Assembly: GCA_014904845.1 (NCBI GenBank) | Contig: MU119548.1 | Coordinates: 1-40,650 of the forward strand | From: Acephala macrosclerotiorum | Taxonomy: Eukaryota; Ascomycota; Leotiomycetes; Helotiales; Mollisiaceae | Direction: 5' to 3' | Length of the DNA: 40,650 nt | Shown: positions 30,263 through 40,650 of the stretch, in pieces | How the letters are laid out: every line of letters starts with the position of its first letter | Position numbering within the stretch: position 1 is the stretch's first letter | Made by a program: the position numbers and the translations under genes | The notes under the pieces: generated by a model | Databases searched by the model: none | What the model was told of the DNA's origin: nothing | The model's input: the letters and a program-made list of their open reading frames with translations, nothing else

Positions 30263-30598
30263 GAGGATGTGAGGTTGATATGGCCTAGGTATTTGAAGAA
30301 ATGTTTATAACCTTTGGACTTATTATCGAGAAAGGTCGGAGAGGAGTCGGAGAGGATTGCACGTTGGACTTGGGAAGTTGGCGGTTAGAAGTGGGGTTGC
30401 GCTTCCCACCTTTCCCAAAGCAGAAAGATAACTCCACACCCTGGCCGCCTAGTCAACCCCCCCTTCATAAAATTAAAACCTCGAAAGATCGTAATCATAA
30501 ACAATTCAACAACATACGGCGGCGCTCACTACTTTTCATCAAACTCTCCCAAAGACCATTCATCTTGAAAAGAAAGACTTCTCTGTCGCCCGTCAAGC
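30263..30598. promoter_or_regulatory. divergent promoter region, hypothetical protein (-) and phosphoesterase (+)
   Basis: 336 bp between the two ATGs, with CT-rich stretches just before the plus-strand gene (ttctctgtcgcccgtcaagcATG). No TATA box is clear on the plus side. Confidence 0.45.
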
Positions 30599-31408
30599 AT
30601 GGCCTCCGCTGTATTCCAGATCATGTCCGACCTCCATCTCGAAACACCCCCTTCATATGACCACTTCAAACTCCAACAAACAGCTCCTTACCTTGCACTG
30701 TTGGGAGACATCGGTCACGTTGGAGATGAGCGTCTCTTCGCCTTCCTGGAGAAACAGCTAGAGCGATACTGGGTTGTGTATTTTCTACTCGGAAACCACG
30801 AACCGTATCATCTGTCGCTGGCCATCGCAAAGGCCAAGGTCAATACGTTCGCCGAGAAGATGAAGCGCCTAAATGCCAAATCGACGATCGGAAAGTTTGT
30901 GTTTCTTGATCAAACTAGGCATGACCTTACCGGAAAGCTCACGATTCTGGGATGCACGCTCTTTTCCAAGGTCACTGACGATCAAGAAGACGCTGTAGCC
31001 GCGCGGCTACTGGACTTCAAGGATACCCTAAGGTGGACAGTTGACGATCACAACCTTGCTCACCAATCCGATCTCAGATGGCTCAATGACCAAGTTGCAA
31101 AAATAGAACGAGAAGAGCCGGAGCGGAAGATTGTCATCTTCACACATCACAGCCCTTGTGGTGACGCAAGGGCCAACAATCCCAAACACCAGGGAAGCGA
31201 AGTCAGTTCAGGCTTCGTAACCGATCTGAGAGATGAAGGGTGTTGGAAAAGTTCTGCTGTGAGAATGTGGGCGTTTGGCCATACGCATTACAACTGCGAT
31301 TTCGAAGAGGAAGTCACAGGCAAGAAGGTTTTGGCCAACCAAAAAGGGTATCTGATGATGCCGCAGAAGACTTTCAACATGAAAGCCACTTATCGACTGG
31401 GCGAGTAG
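30599..31408 (+). CDS. calcineurin-like metallophosphoesterase (single exon, intact)
   Basis: Dinuclear-metal phosphoesterase of the calcineurin-like superfamily; the substrate is not predictable. 269 residues. All metal-binding motifs are present in order: SDLHLE (D11, H13), GDIG (D37), GNHE (N66, H67), FTHHSP (H183), and GHTHYNC (H228, H230). Length and layout fit the small cytosolic fungal members of the superfamily; no signal peptide or membrane segment is seen. The start is fixed by the SDLHLE strand only 10 residues after the first methionine. There is no intron. It lies between two genes that resemble the nucleotidyltransferase fold, which may be chance. Confidence 0.92.
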   Translation: MASAVFQIMSDLHLETPPSYDHFKLQQTAPYLALLGDIGHVGDERLFAFLEKQLERYWVVYFLLGNHEPYHLSLAIAKAKVNTFAEKMKRLNAKSTIGKFVFLDQTRHDLTGKLTILGCTLFSKVTDDQEDAVAARLLDFKDTLRWTVDDHNLAHQSDLRWLNDQVAKIEREEPERKIVIFTHHSPCGDARANNPKHQGSEVSSGFVTDLRDEGCWKSSAVRMWAFGHTHYNCDFEEEVTGKKVLANQKGYLMMPQKTFNMKATYRLGE

Positions 31409-31923
31409 TTGAGAGAAGAAGGCAGTTCATCATTCCCCATCTTTCTTTTGGCGCTCAGTAGCATTCACGGCTTCATCCATGAAACACAATCTTCATAGAC
31501 CTCGCTTGCTGTGCCCTCCGCTTCGTGAGCCCATTTCTACCAAGCGCTTACATCAGTCACCTGTTGGCGGTTATGGACTTACCAGAAGGCCTAGCATGCG
31601 AAGCTACTATAGTTCGTCTGCATTTGGAAGTTTGATTGCGAAACGATGCTAACCTTCGTGAGGCCAAAGGAGGGCTATTAATCGCAAGGCCTAGAGTTCC
31701 AACATCGCCACCGCCATGTTGGTACAACGGCCTGAAGAAGATATATAAACAGAATGTCAGACATTGTGAAAGGTCATATCAGCACACATCTCTTCCGATC
31801 TCTGCCCTTCGTTGCTTCTCTCGTTCGTAAGCCCGCAGTACTTCATATTCATTCCACATTGAGTTTTTATCCCGCTGCTCAAACCTCGATATATATACCA
31901 GCACCGTTCTCAACTCGATCATC
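31409..31923 (+). promoter_or_regulatory. upstream region of the nucleotidyltransferase-fold gene, two TATA-like boxes
   Basis: tatataaa at 31742-31749 and tatatata at 31890-31897. If the second is used, transcription would begin at or after the ATG at 31924, favouring an internal start. The first would give a leader carrying a 123-codon upstream frame (31754-32125) that overlaps the gene. No other gene seen. Confidence 0.45.
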
Positions 31924-32655
31924 ATGTGTTTCAGAAGTGGTTCTGGTCCCCAAGAGCGTTCCCAGCCAGCTCGTCCTGCCGCCAATCCTCCCCGCACCCA
32001 AGCAGGCGGTCGTCCACGAACCCATCAACCCGTACCTCTTCAACCTATGCTTCCCGCGATATCCTTGCAGCAAATGGACGCCCAAACCATCACCGAAGCA
32101 TGCCGAGCCACTGGACAAGCTCTGAACAACGAGCCTTACGCTTTGATCGGAGGAGCAGCATGCAGTTTGCTAGGCTCCAGGCGTGGTACATACGATATTG
32201 ACATTGTCGTATTGGATGGAAGAAAGAGAGCAGTCGTGTCCCAACTTGGTAATCTACCCGAGTTTGGGGTGGAGAGAGGCTCAATGCGCACCTGGTACAA
32301 CGCTTCGAACAGGAATCACTACAATTTAGACGTCATAGAGCCATCAACCATTCACCAACAATTCACGGGCGGTACCGAGACTATCAATGTTCAAGGGGTT
32401 ACTGTTCTGAAGCCAATCAACATTCTCAACTTCAAGTGCTTTTCCTATGCGGATCCAAGCCGACCAGCTCAGAAGAAACAAAACGACGGCCGGGATATCA
32501 GGTTCCTGCTTGATTACATGGTTGAGCATAATGAGAGGGTTCACAATGGCCAGTTGTGTTACGCGGATGAGGACTTCCTCTTCGACTACATTTCCTCATT
32601 CCCGGATACTAAGGATAAATGGGTTCAAATTGGTGCTCGAAGGCCCAGCCGGTAG
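31924..32655 (+). CDS. nucleotidyltransferase-fold protein (single exon)
   Basis: 243 residues. The core ALIGGAACSLLGSRRGTYDI (about 73-92) followed by DIVV has the GG ... D-x-D pattern (G76-G77, D91, D93) of the minimal nucleotidyltransferase fold, found in DNA polymerase beta-like and AbiEii-like proteins. The substrate is unknown and catalysis unproven; the motif has GGA rather than the usual G-S. Downstream, FTGGTETINVQGVTVLKPIN and LNFKCFSY resemble the second half of such domains, where a lysine-containing helix follows. The first 40 or so residues are Pro/Arg/Gln-rich and probably disordered; in-frame ATGs at residues 42 and 51 are alternative starts closer to the domain. No intron. 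The gene ends about 100 bp before the right AT-rich block. Confidence 0.75.
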   Translation: MCFRSGSGPQERSQPARPAANPPRTQAGGRPRTHQPVPLQPMLPAISLQQMDAQTITEACRATGQALNNEPYALIGGAACSLLGSRRGTYDIDIVVLDGRKRAVVSQLGNLPEFGVERGSMRTWYNASNRNHYNLDVIEPSTIHQQFTGGTETINVQGVTVLKPINILNFKCFSYADPSRPAQKKQNDGRDIRFLLDYMVEHNERVHNGQLCYADEDFLFDYISSFPDTKDKWVQIGARRPSR

Positions 32656-32760
32656 GCGGGTCGGCTCTCTCTCCGAGTATGCTCAGACTTGATTGTGCAT
32701 GTATATATATAAGTCCCTAGTTCCTAATCCCGATCACTTTTCCATTTCGGCCACCTCGCT
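32656..32760. other. 3' flank and boundary of gene island B
   Basis: Normal composition with a short TA run (tatatatataag near 32702-32713), fading into AT-rich DNA between about 32760 and 32860. Confidence 0.45.
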
Positions 32761-35700
32761 TAAATATTACTTACCTACTTAAAACCTTAATAACTTTATA
32801 ACTTTTTAACTTTTATACAATCGCTTGTACTAGTAAAATCTATAAATATATTAAAGTTCTTTTTTTCGATTATATAGTTTTTTATTTTAATTTAAATTTG
32901 TTTAATAATTTTAACGATTATAAATTTAAAATTTAAATTAATTTAAATTTTACGTTTTTTCCTCGGGACTAATTGCTTTAATCTAGTTTTTAATTATTTG
33001 ATTCGAAGTATTAATTGTATTAAAATATAATTCTATTTATTAAATTTTTTAATAAATTTTTTAAAAAATTAATTTCGTTTAATTAAATAATTTTTTTAAT
33101 TTATAAATAATATATATTTATTTTATATTAATTTTTTTTAATAAAGTTTATTAATAATTTTAAAATATAAATTTATAATTTTTTAATTAATTTTATAATA
33201 ATAAAATAAAAAATTTCGTTTTTTAATTAATATAAAATCGATTAAAAAACTTAAAAAATTAAATTTTTTATAATATATATTTTTTTAAAAAAAAATCGAA
33301 AAATTTAAAAATTAAAAAATTTAAAATATATATATTAATAAAAATAAAAAATATATATTATTAAATTAATTTTTTTTAAATATAATTAATAAAAAAATAA
33401 TTTTATAATATAAAAAAATAATAAAAAATAAAATAAAAAATTTAATTATAAATTAATTTTATTTAAAATAATTTATAATTCGAAAATTAATATTATTTTA
33501 TTTTTAAATTTAAATTTATTATTAAAAATAATTAAATATTTTTAATTATTTTTTATAAATATTATTAATTTTTTAATTTCGTATTTAAAAAAAAAAATAA
33601 TTATTAAAATTTATTTTTATTTTTTTTATTTTAAAATATTAAAAATTTAATTTAATTTATATTATAATTTATTTTTATTAATAAATATATAAATACTTAT
33701 TATTAAATAAATTTTATATAATAAATTATATTAAAAATTATATTAATTTTTTTAAATTAAATATTATTAAAAAAATTTTATTATTAAAAAATTCTCGAAA
33801 TCGATTTTTAAAAAAAGTTTAAAATTTATTATAAATTTTTTTAAGTTTTTTATAAATAATATTATTAATAATTTTATTATTAATATTAATAAATATTATA
33901 TTTATAAAAAATAAAATAAAAAAAATTAAAAATTTTAAAATTTTTATTTTATAAATATATAATTTTAATTTTTAAAATTTATTTAAATAATTTTTTTAAA
34001 AAATTAAAATAATTAATTTATTATTTTTTTTAAAATTATTAAATCGCGAATAAATTATTTAAAATGTATTAAAAAAAAATTAATAAAATAATAATTATAA
34101 TTTAAAATTCGTTTATAAAAATTAAATAATAAAAAAAAAATTTATTAAAAAAAATTCGTCGATAATAAAATTTTAATATATTATTTTTTTTTAAATTTAT
34201 TTAAAAAAAGTTTATAAAATAAAAATTATTATAATTTTTAAATTAATAAATAATTTAATTGAAAAAATAAAAATAAAAATAATAAAAATTTACGAAAATT
34301 AAAAATAATTTTTTATTAATATTTTTTATTTATAATGAAAAATTATAAAAATCTTTTTTTAATATATAATTTATAAATTTTAAATAATTACATTTTTATA
34401 ATTTTAATTTATTTTTTATTATTTTTAAAATACAAATTAAAATTTAATAAAATTATTTAATAAACGAATATTTAATTTTTAAATATCGTTTATATTATAT
34501 ATATAATTAATTATTAAACGTATATTATTTAATTAAAATTCGCGAATTAATCAAAATAAAATAATATTAAATTATAATAAAATAATAATAATTTTATATT
34601 TTTTTAATATAAATATAAATATATTATAATATTTTTTATTATTAATAATAAATTTTTTAAATTTAATTAACGTAAAAATCGAAATAAAAAAAAATTAAAA
34701 AACTCGAAAAATTTAAAAGATTTTATATTAAAAAATTAATAAAATTAATTAAAAAATTAAAATATTAATATTAATAATTTTTCAAAATTTAACGTTTTAA
34801 ATATTTATATTAATAATAATAATAATTAATTATTTTTTAAATTTATTTATAAAAATAAATTTTTTTTTAATATATATTTTAATTATTAAAAATTTATAAA
34901 AATATAATTTTTTTAAATTTATTTTATTTAAATTTATAATTATTAAATCGTTATTTATATTTTTTAAATAATATATTATTTTAATAATTTTAATAATTTT
35001 ATAAAACGTAAAACGTTTTATATAAAATATTTAAATTCGAAAATTTTTTTTTAATTAAATTAAAACGTATTTATTAAAATATAATATTTTATTTTTTTAA
35101 TTTTATTTATTTTAAAAAAAATTTTTTATTTAAAATTATATATTATTTTTAATTTTTATTTTAATTAAAAATTTTTTTTATTACGTTTTTAATTTTTATA
35201 AATTGATTATTAATTTTATTAATTATAATAATTTTTTTATAAATTATTAAAATCGCGTTATACGATTTATATAAATATATTATAATTATTTTTATTTTAT
35301 TTTTTATACGCGAAATTCGTATTTTTAAAATTTAATAAAACGTTTTTTTTAAATATAATAATAATATTATAAAAATTTCGAAAATAAAAATTGAAATTAT
35401 AAAATTTATACGTAAAAAATAATATAATAAATTAATTAAATTTTAAAAATAAAAAACGTATAAATTTAAAAAAAGAATTTATTAATAAAATCGAAAAAAA
35501 TTATATAAAAAAATAAATAAATAATTTTATATTAATTTTTTATAAAATATAATTAATAAATTTAAAAAAAAAACAAATAAAATAAATATTTATAAATTGT
35601 TTTTATAAGAAAAATATTTAAAAAATTTTAAAAAAAAGATTTTAAATTTTTTTTTTATAAATTATAATAAATATTATATTAATTAACGTATATATAATTT

Positions 35701-38394
35701 AAAAATAATTAAAAATATTTTAAAAAAAATTAATAAAAAAAGTAAAATTATTATAAATAAAAATAAAAAAAATTTTAATTAAAAAATTATTATTATTAAA
35801 ATTAATAAATTTTAATATTTATTTTTTTTAATAATTTTTTTTAAATAATTTTTAATATATAATTTTCGAATTATTTTTTTATATATTTTATATTTTAATT
35901 TAAAAGTTTTTATTTAATTATATATTTTATTTTAATCGAAAGTTTTTTAAATTAAAAATCGAATTTTAATAAATAAAATAAATTTTTTATTATAAATTAT
36001 ATAAAATAATATATATTTAATTAATTTATAAACAATTATTCAATTTATAAAAAAAATAATTAATATAATAATAATAAATTAATATTTTTATTTTATTATT
36101 TTCGAATTATATATAAAAATAATAATTAATTTAATAATTTTTTTAAAAATCGAATTTTTTATTAATTTAATCGAAAAAATTATTTTATATTATAAAAATT
36201 TAATTATATATATTTTAATATAATAAAATAATAAAAAAATTTTATATATTTTTTATTTTATATTAATTATTTAATAATAAGTTTTTTTTTTAATATATTC
36301 GAATTTATTATATAATTTAATTATAATTAATAAATTTTTAAATTAATTTATAAAATTATTTTAATTATTTTAAAATTATTAAATTTTAAAAAAAATAATT
36401 AATATAATATATACGAAAAATATAATTAAAATTTAAAATTAAAAATTAAAAATATTAAATTTTAAATTTTTTTTTAAATGTAATTTAATAATTTAAATAA
36501 ATATTTTTATTTTATATATTTATTTTTAATTTTTCGATTAATTTTATATTTTTAAATCGAAATTAAAATTATTAATATTTTTTTTTTAAATTATTATTTT
36601 TTATTCGCGATTATTTAAATAATTCGTTTATAATAATATAAATATTTTTTTTATTATATTTAATTTTAAAATCGAATAATTATATTTAAACGAATTAATA
36701 AATAATTAAAATATTAAAAAAATTTCTTATTATTCGATTTAATTAAACGATAAATATATTAATATTCGTTTTAAAAATAAAATAAATATTATATAATTAA
36801 AATTATAATTTATATTAAATTATTCGTTTTTGTTTTTTATTATTATATTAATTAAATACTTTTTTATATTTTTATTAATTAATATTAATATTTAAAATAA
36901 TAATTTAATAATAATATTAAAATATTAAATTCATATTTTATAATAAATAAAAATTTTAATATATTTATTTTATTTTAAAATTTTTAAAAAAATATTTTTT
37001 AAAATTATAAACGAAATTAATAATAATTATTTTATTTTAATAAAATTATAATTTATAAAAAATTAAATATTTTTTAAAATAATATTATTATTTATAAATT
37101 TTTTAATAAAATTATAAAAATTATTATATTTAAAATTTTTTTTTTAAAATAATAAAATTTATTTTTATAATTATATTAATTAATCAATAAATTTTAATAA
37201 TTTTTTTTATAATTAAAAATTAAAATTTATAATAAAAATTATTGTTTTTTTAAATATTTTATAATTAAATCGTTTTTAAAATATTTTTATTATAATTAAA
37301 ATAAAATTTTAAAATAATAAACTTTTTTTTATTATATTATATATTAAATTATTTTAATATAAATAAACGAATTAATATTTTTATAAATTTTAAAAAAAAA
37401 TATTTTAATTAAAAATTATTATTTTTTTATAATTAAATATTATTTTATTAAATATATTTTTTAATATATTTTTAAAATATTTTTTATATTTTAAATTATT
37501 TAAATTAATTTTTTTTATTTTATAAATCTTTTTTTAATTTTATTAATTAAATCGATAAATTGTATTTTTTTAAATTTAAATTTATATATTATATTAATAT
37601 TTATATTAAATTATTTAAAATTAAAATTATTTAATAATAAAAAATTTTTTTATTTAAATATTTTTTTAATTTTTATATTCGAATTTTTTTTATTTTTATT
37701 TTTTTTAATAAATAAAATAATTAATATTTTATATTATTTTTTAAAAAAAAAATTAATATTATATTTAAAAATAATAATATTATTATAAAAAAAATTTTTT
37801 TTATTTTTTTTTATTAAAAAAAACGTTTTATAAAAAATCGAAAAATATAATTTCGTTTTTTATATTATTTTATTTATATTTTTTTTTAAATTAATAATAT
37901 TTATTTTATATTTTATATTTTTTATTTGAATTAATTAATTTAAATAAATTAAAATATAATTTAAAAATAATAATAATATTTTTTTTTTTAATTAATAATA
38001 AAAAATTGATTTTTATAAAAATTTTAAAAAGATTATTTTATAAAATTAATAATTTTTAATATTTTTTTATTATAACGATTTAATATTTATTAAAATTAAA
38101 TAATAAATATTTTTTTTTATTATTAATTAATAATTATTATAATAAAATTTTATTAATAAAATTATTATTTTAAAATTTTATTTTTTAATTAATTTATATT
38201 TATTTATTTTTTATTTTTTATTTTAAAAGTTTTATAAAATTTATTATTACGATTTAATTTTTAAATAATTTTTTTTTATTTTCGTTTTTTATTAATATTT
38301 TTTATATACGTTTTAAATTTTATTTTTCGATTTATTTATTATTATTATATTTATTAATAATCGTTTTATTAAAATTTTAAATATTAATATTATT
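32761..38394. repeat. AT-rich, RIP-saturated repeat block (right)
   Basis: Nearly pure A/T. In 34981-35340, for example, I count 11 C, every one in CpG, and only one G outside CpG. No open frame of note. A single less-mutated spot (cctcgggactaattgcttta, near 32961-32980) lies near the left edge. It contains the inverted partner of the 1-4185 repeat; the part from about 36000 on has no partner within the window. Confidence 0.85.
33500..36000 (-). mobile_element. second, more mutated copy of the 1-4185 repeat (inverted)
   Basis: Reverse complement aligns by eye with the left block in many segments (for example ttacgttaattaaatt at 34665-34680 with about 2537-2553, and ttataaaaacaatttataaa near 35590-35610 with about 1158-1178). 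Differences are mainly C kept on the left and T here, so both strands were mutated in this copy. It is shorter than the left copy because several segments are missing. Confidence 0.7.
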
Positions 38395-38460
38395 AAAACA
38401 ATAGTCACGTGCAGTATTAGGCTGCATTAGGACTAGTTTCAATTGCACTAAAATTAAGAT
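38395..38460. other. small less-mutated patch with CACGTG
   Basis: About 60 bp of mixed composition (agtcacgtgcagtattaggc ...) within AT-rich DNA; cacgtg at 38406-38411. No gene. Confidence 0.5.
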
Positions 38461-38814
38461 TATATTTTTTAATATTTACGTATTTTTTATTAAAATAAAT
38501 AACGATTATAATAATTATAAAATATAAAATTTAAATTTTTATTTTTTACGTTTAATTTATTAATAAATATTTTTATATAATCGACTAATATTATTATTAT
38601 TATTAAAAATATAGAATAATAAATTCAATTTTTTTAAAAAAAAAATTTATTAATATTTTTTTTTTTTTTTAAATAATAAATTAAATAAATTTTTAAAACG
38701 TTTATTAAAATCGTAATTAAATTTTTTTTTAATTATTTATTTTATAATTTAATTATATTAATATTAATTATTATTAAATATAAACGATTATAAATGTCGA
38801 TATTACAAAAATAC
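38461..38814. repeat. AT-rich DNA, nothing recognised
   Basis: Low-complexity AT sequence with sparse CpG. Confidence 0.6.
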
Positions 38815-39025
38815 TATTATTAGAACTCGATAATAAAACGTACGATAAGATTCTTGGTTCTCAGTATACGTTGTTCATTTTGATAGTTTTTTCCGATTAT
38901 CTCGAGCAAGAGCTCGAGATCAAAGACTATATACTGGAAATGAAAGTAAGACATTACAGCTAAATGCGGTCTCGGACCGCGCGTGAATATCACGTGAATA
39001 TCACGTGATATTGTTCCGACAATAA
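38815..39025. other. less-mutated patch with palindromes and two CACGTG sites
   Basis: About 210 bp with normal GC. It contains ctcgagcaagagctcgag near 38901-38918 (arms ctcgag and ctcgag around gcaaga, with gagctc), the hairpin gcggtctcggaccgc (38966-38980, 6-bp arms), and tandem 11-mers gtgaatatcac (38983-38993 and 38994-39004) that merge into the perfect 16-bp palindrome aatatcacgtgatatt (38997-39012). A 70-codon minus-strand frame here (39032-38820) has no domain. It could be a transposon end or a protein-binding cluster. Confidence 0.55.
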
Positions 39026-40650
39026 AAATCAATTATAATTTTAAAAATTATAATATTATTAATCGTTTTTTTAATAATAATATTTACGATTAATTAATTT
39101 ATAAAAATTATAACGTTATTTAATTTTTAAAATATTTTTATAATATTAACGTTTAAAGTAATTTTGTATTATAATATTTAAATATTTTTATTAAATTTTC
39201 AAATATTTTAAATTATTAATTTTATTATATTAATTTTTTTTTATAAATTTACGTTTTTAATATTAAATTTTTTTTATAAATTAATTAATAATTTTATATA
39301 AAAATTTTATATTTATTTAATAATATTTTTAATTATATTCGTAAAAAAAATTTTTTAAAACGTTATAAAAAATTTATTTAAATAGTTTTTAATATTATAT
39401 TTTAATATAAATCGAATTAATATATTATAAAAATTGTATAATTTTATTTTTTAGAATAATTTTATAATTTTTATATATATTATTATATTATTTTAAAAAA
39501 ATTATAATATTATTTTAAAAAAATTAAAAAATTTTAAAAATTTTAAAAAAAATATTTATAATTTTAATATAAATATATATTTTTTAAAGTTTTATATTTT
39601 TAAAAAATTAATTTTTATTAAAAAAAAAAATTTAATACGAATAATTTATTAATTTTAGTTTTTAAATTAAAAATTAATTTAATAATTCAAAAATATAAAT
39701 TTTCGAATTATTATTTTTAAATAAAATTCGTTTTAAAAATTAATTTTTATTTATATCGTTTTTTTATAAAAAAAAAAATTTTTAATTAATTTTTTTTAAT
39801 TAAAATTTTTTATTTTAATTTTATTATTTTAATTTAAAAGCGATTATAAATAATTTGTAAATTACGATTTTTAAAAAAATTAAATTTAAAATATAAAATA
39901 ATAAAATAATTTCATTTTTTAATATTATAATTTTTTTTTATATTTTAATTTTCGTTAAAAATAAAATTAATTATTATAAATTTTTTTTTTTTATATTCGT
40001 TGTAATATTAATTATTTTGAATAATTTGATATATAATTTTTATATATTTATAATTTCGTAATTAAATTATTTAATTTCAAATAATATAATTAAAATAAAA
40101 AAATTTATTAATTAATTTTTAATTTTTAATTTTTTATAATTTAAATTTCTTTTTAATAATAATAAAAAACAAAATATATAAATCGTATATAAATAATATA
40201 ACAAAATTATATATTTTCTTTTTAAAAATTCTTATAAATAATTAATTTCGAAAGTAATATTAATTACGTGTTTTTTAATATATAAAAAGTTTTTATTTAT
40301 TATAAATAAATTTAATTTATTAATTAAAACGAATTAATTTACGATTAAATTTTTTTATATTAATAAAACGATATTAAGAAATGAATTATTTTAATAAACT
40401 TCGTTAAAAACTATTTATATGCGATTTGTATATTTTATTTTTTATTATTATTAAAAATCGAAAATTAAAAATCAATTAATAAAAACTTTTTATTTTAATT
40501 ATATTATTTGAAATTAAATAATTTAATTATAAAATTACGCAATTGTAAAAAAATATTAATTTATAAAAATTACGTATTAAATTACTCGAAATAATTAATA
40601 TTAAAACGAATATAAAAAAAAAAACTCGCGATAATTATTTATAATAATTA
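39026..40650. repeat. AT-rich RIP-degraded DNA to the window end
   Basis: Strongly AT-rich with remaining C and G mostly in CpG; no gene seen. Bases 40205-40370 repeat the 4421-4660 segment in direct orientation. Confidence 0.7.
40205..40370. repeat. dispersed repeat, direct copy of 4421-4660
   Basis: Shares taaataattaatttcgaaa and several following blocks with the left copy, with a gap of roughly 80 bp relative to it. Confidence 0.55.

Noticed and set aside
38981..39015. Point centromere (CDEI plus AT-rich CDEII)
   Set aside because: CACGTG next to AT-rich DNA recalls CDEI-CDEII, but filamentous ascomycetes have regional centromeres and no CDEIII-like element is seen. Kept only as a motif observation.
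38820..39032. 70-residue minus-strand frame in the right patch
   Set aside because: Overlaps palindromes and tandem 11-mers and has no domain; better explained as a non-coding patch.

Overview
This window looks like a nuclear chromosome segment of a filamentous ascomycete (Pezizomycotina). The genes have short GT-AG introns of about 48-109 nt. The protein families are typical of moulds. The DNA is sharply two-phased: gene islands of normal composition sit between very AT-rich blocks in which nearly all remaining C and G lie in CpG. That is the footprint of repeat-induced point mutation (RIP) on old transposons. The species cannot be named from the sequence alone.

Layout. Bases 1-14945 are an AT-rich block holding a degraded repeat (1 to about 4185), two less mutated patches (about 4966-5370 and 6490-6745), and a complete but RIP-inactivated Ty1/copia LTR retrotransposon (7358-13670) with 229-bp LTRs and a perfect ATTAT target duplication. 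Bases 14946-26309 are gene island A. It carries argininosuccinate lyase (+), an unrecognised and possibly broken gene (-), an APC-family amino-acid permease (-), a fungal transcription-factor-like gene with a disrupted frame (-), a short-chain dehydrogenase pseudogene (+), an intact FAD-dependent monooxygenase (-), and a 187-bp foldback element. Bases 26310-28072 are a small AT-rich block bounded by pogo/Fot-like inverted ends, with a second inverted-repeat element nested inside and an 89-nt poly(A) tract. Bases 28073-32760 are gene island B: a protein with a possible dsRNA-binding-like segment (+), a protein resembling a degenerate nucleotidyltransferase fold (-), a calcineurin-like metallophosphoesterase (+), and a nucleotidyltransferase-fold protein (+). 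From 32760 to the end is a second large AT-rich block. It carries an inverted, more heavily mutated copy of the 1-4185 repeat, two patches with CACGTG motifs, and a direct copy of the 4.4-kb repeat segment.

How the genes fit together. Argininosuccinate lyase is a housekeeping arginine-biosynthesis gene whose promoter begins only about 230 bp from RIP-mutated DNA. The permease, regulator, reductase and monooxygenase next to it look like a small catabolic or secondary-metabolism cluster. Its regulator and reductase appear to have been lost while the transporter and monooxygenase stay open. Island B has four compact genes with no recognised common pathway. Two of them, on either side of the phosphoesterase, look related to the nucleotidyltransferase fold.

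The strongest signals for follow-up are the strand-asymmetric RIP recorded in the copia LTRs, the sparing of CpG, the inverted pair of repeat copies flanking both islands, and the CACGTG motifs in every larger unmutated patch of the two big AT-rich blocks.
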